Assembly (NCBI GenBank): GCA_017430945.1
Contig: JAFRMB010000111.1
Location: 1-8,360, forward strand
DNA length: 8,360 nucleotides
Reading direction: 5' to 3'
DNA from: Clostridia bacterium
Lineage (GTDB): Bacteria; Bacillota_A; Clostridia; Christensenellales; Aristaeellaceae
In this document: one piece after another, positions 6,941 through 8,360 of the stretch
How positions within the stretch are numbered: position 1 is the stretch's first letter
Layout of the letters: the number at the start of each line of letters is the position of its first letter
Made by a program: the position numbers and the translations under genes
Notes under the pieces: model-generated
The model's database searches: none
What the model was told of the DNA's origin: nothing
The model's input: the letters and a program-made list of their open reading frames with translations, nothing else

Positions 6941-6996
6941 TGTCAAAGAACGATGAACGACGGACAAACATCGAGGAAAGGGATGGAATACCATGA
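6940..6996 (+). other. Eighteen-codon ORF bridging the glycosidase stop and the dgoD start
   Basis: The glycosidase ends with TGA overlapping an ATG (TGATG at 6938-6942). This opens a frame for MSKNDERRTNIEERDGIP, whose own TGA (6994-6996) overlaps the dgoD ATG at 6993. Both junctions therefore overlap as in translationally coupled genes. There is no clear Shine-Dalgarno sequence for the small frame. The NDERRTNIEER-like content also resembles translations of short dispersed intergenic repeats that I remember from metagenomic genomes, so this may be a repeat unit rather than a peptide gene. Confidence 0.3.
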
Positions 6997-8138
6997 AGAT
7001 CGAAAAGCTGGAATTGTTCAAGGTCGCCCCGCGCTGGCTGTTTCTGAAGATGACGACCGACGACGGCTGTGAAGGCTGGGGCGAGCCGGTCTGCGAAGGC
7101 AAGGCGGATTCGGTGGCTGCGGCGGTGAAGGAGCTGGGTGCGCAGCTGATCGGACACAGCGCGACGGACGTGGAGGATGCGTTCCAGCTCATGTACCGCG
7201 CGGGCTTCTATCGCGGCGGCCCGATACTCATGAGCGCCATCTCCGGCATCGAGCAGGCGATGTGGGACATCAAGGGCAAGGCGCTGGGCGTTCCGGTATA
7301 CGAGCTGCTGGGCGGCAAGGTGCGCGACCGCATCGAGGTCTACCGCTGGATCGGCGGCGACCATCCCCGGGACACCGGAGAGGCGGCAAAGGAAGCCGCG
7401 GCGCAGGGCTATCGCGCCGTAAAGATGAACGGCACCGACGAGCTCAGGTGGATCGACACCTATGACAAGCTGGAGGCGACCGTCGAGCGCGTGGCGGCCA
7501 TACAGGCGGCGGTGCCGGGCATGCGCGTCGCAGTGGACTTCCACGGCCGCGTGCACAAGACGATGGCCAAGCAGCTCATGCACATGCTGGAGCCCTACAA
7601 CCTGATGTTCGTGGAGGAGCCGGTGCTCTGCGAGAACGAGGACGAGTTCCTGGAGCTGGCGCGCACCTGCCACATCCCGATCGCCACGGGCGAGCGCAAC
7701 TACACCCGCTGGGGCTTCAAGCACATGCTGACCCGGGGCGGCGTGGACATCATCCAGCCGGACGTCAGCCACTGCGGCGGCATCCTGGAGGCGCGCAAGA
7801 TCGCGGCCATGGCCGAGTGTTTCGACGTCGGCCTCGCGCTGCACTGCCCGCTGGGCCCCATCGCGCTGGCCGCCTGCCTGCAGGTGGACTTCTGTTCGCC
7901 GAACGCGTTCATACAGGAGCAGAGCGCGGGCATCCACTACAACGCGGGCTACGACCTGCTGAATTATCTGAACGATCCGGAGATCTTCCGCTGGAAGGAC
8001 GGCATGTGCGAGCTCATGACCAGGCCGGGCCTGGGCGTCGACGTCAACGAGGCCTACGTTCGCGAGATGGCGAAGCAGGGCCACGACTGGCACAACCCCG
8101 TCTGGCGCGATTCGGACGGCATCATCGCCGAGTGGTGA
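6993..8138 (+). CDS. dgoD: D-galactonate dehydratase
   Basis: This 381-residue cytoplasmic enolase-superfamily enzyme would dehydrate D-galactonate to 2-keto-3-deoxy-D-galactonate with Mg2+. It matches E. coli DgoD (382 residues) over the full length. Shared blocks are WGEPVCEGKA near 30-39, YRAGFYRGGPILMSAISGI near 69-87, VDFHGRV at 181-187, FVEEPV at 206-211, GERN at 233-236, HCPLGPIALAACL from 284, QEQS near 308-311 and the C-terminal IAEW. Metal ligands correspond to D182, E208 and E234, and the catalytic histidines to H184 and H284, each one position below the E. coli numbering. H284 is preceded by LAL where E. coli, as I recall it, has LAP. AGGAAAGGG at 6974-6982 precedes the ATG. The aldolase gene follows after 30 bp, as expected for a galactonate pathway. 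Specificity for a close epimer cannot be excluded. Confidence 0.95.
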   Translation: MKIEKLELFKVAPRWLFLKMTTDDGCEGWGEPVCEGKADSVAAAVKELGAQLIGHSATDVEDAFQLMYRAGFYRGGPILMSAISGIEQAMWDIKGKALGVPVYELLGGKVRDRIEVYRWIGGDHPRDTGEAAKEAAAQGYRAVKMNGTDELRWIDTYDKLEATVERVAAIQAAVPGMRVAVDFHGRVHKTMAKQLMHMLEPYNLMFVEEPVLCENEDEFLELARTCHIPIATGERNYTRWGFKHMLTRGGVDIIQPDVSHCGGILEARKIAAMAECFDVGLALHCPLGPIALAACLQVDFCSPNAFIQEQSAGIHYNAGYDLLNYLNDPEIFRWKDGMCELMTRPGLGVDVNEAYVREMAKQGHDWHNPVWRDSDGIIAEW

Positions 8139-8168
8139 CGCTTCGGCGGGAACAGGGGAGGCATAGAG

Positions 8169-8360
8169 ATGACGGGACTGGAATATGTAAAAGCGAGGAA
8201 GGTCGTGGCGATCGTGCGTGGGCTGGCGCCGGAGCACATCGTGCGGCTGGGGCACGCGCTGTCAGAGGGCGGCATCGGGCTGATGGAGGTGACGTACAAC
8301 CAGAGAGCGCCTGAGACGTGGGGTGCCACGGCGAAGGCGATCGAGGCGGTCGCGAAGGAA
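8169..8360 (+). CDS. KDPG/KDPGal-type aldolase (Eda/DgoA-like), N-terminal 64 residues
   Basis: This is the start of a class I aldolase that would split 2-keto-3-deoxy-6-phosphogalactonate (or -gluconate) into pyruvate and glyceraldehyde 3-phosphate. The fragment reads MTGLEYVKARKVVAIVRG and contains the family strand IVRG (R17) and the GIGLMEVTYNQ block, with E40 equivalent to the conserved catalytic glutamate. Family members are about 205-215 residues, so about 70% lies past the right edge, including the Schiff-base lysine. AGGGGAGG at 8154-8161, 7 nt before the ATG, supports the start. Placement 30 bp after dgoD suggests the galactonate pathway. A general KDPG/hydroxyoxoglutarate aldolase is the alternative. 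Confidence 0.9.
   Translation, partial: MTGLEYVKARKVVAIVRGLAPEHIVRLGHALSEGGIGLMEVTYNQRAPETWGATAKAIEAVAKE

Noticed and set aside
6864..8255. Minus-strand frame of 463 codons opposite dgoD
   Set aside because: It spans two plus-strand gene boundaries and its content is mirror composition of dgoD.

Overview
This window looks like part of a moderately high-GC Bacillota genome, probably a gut- or rumen-type Clostridia lineage. That is inferred from strong Shine-Dalgarno sequences ahead of most genes, housekeeping-sigma promoters, a Gram-positive-style MKK-leader binding protein and sugar ABC genes beside glycan-catabolism genes. No rRNA or marker gene is present, so the taxonomy is tentative. The window is almost wholly coding: two divergent sugar-utilisation operons facing away from a 361-bp control region (2448-2808).

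Left operon (minus strand, 2447 down to 1): a ribose-type (CUT2) ABC importer in the order secreted binding protein, RbsC-like permease, RbsA-like ATPase, the last cut by the window edge after 73 residues. A GC-rich stem-loop lies between the binding protein and permease genes. The promoter is clear (TTGACC, 17 nt, TAAAAT) and an 8+8 bp inverted repeat sits at about +2 to +30, a good operator candidate.

Right operon (plus strand, 2809 to beyond 8360): a ribokinase-family kinase, an AGE-superfamily (cellobiose 2-epimerase-like) sugar epimerase, a cytoplasmic family 2 glycoside hydrolase, a D-galactonate dehydratase (dgoD) and the start of a KDPG/KDPGal-type aldolase. Its promoter has a perfect TATAAT with an upstream TG and a weak -35.

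Taken together, the cluster appears to import a small glycoside, remodel and hydrolyse it inside the cell, and feed an aldonic acid through a De Ley-Doudoroff-like route: galactonate to 2-keto-3-deoxygalactonate, phosphorylation, then aldol cleavage to pyruvate and glyceraldehyde 3-phosphate. No sugar dehydrogenase that would make the aldonate and no DgoK-family kinase is visible. Either these lie outside the window, or the imported substrate already carries an aldonate and the ribokinase homologue replaces DgoK. No transcriptional regulator, RNA gene, CRISPR array, insertion sequence or phage gene is seen.
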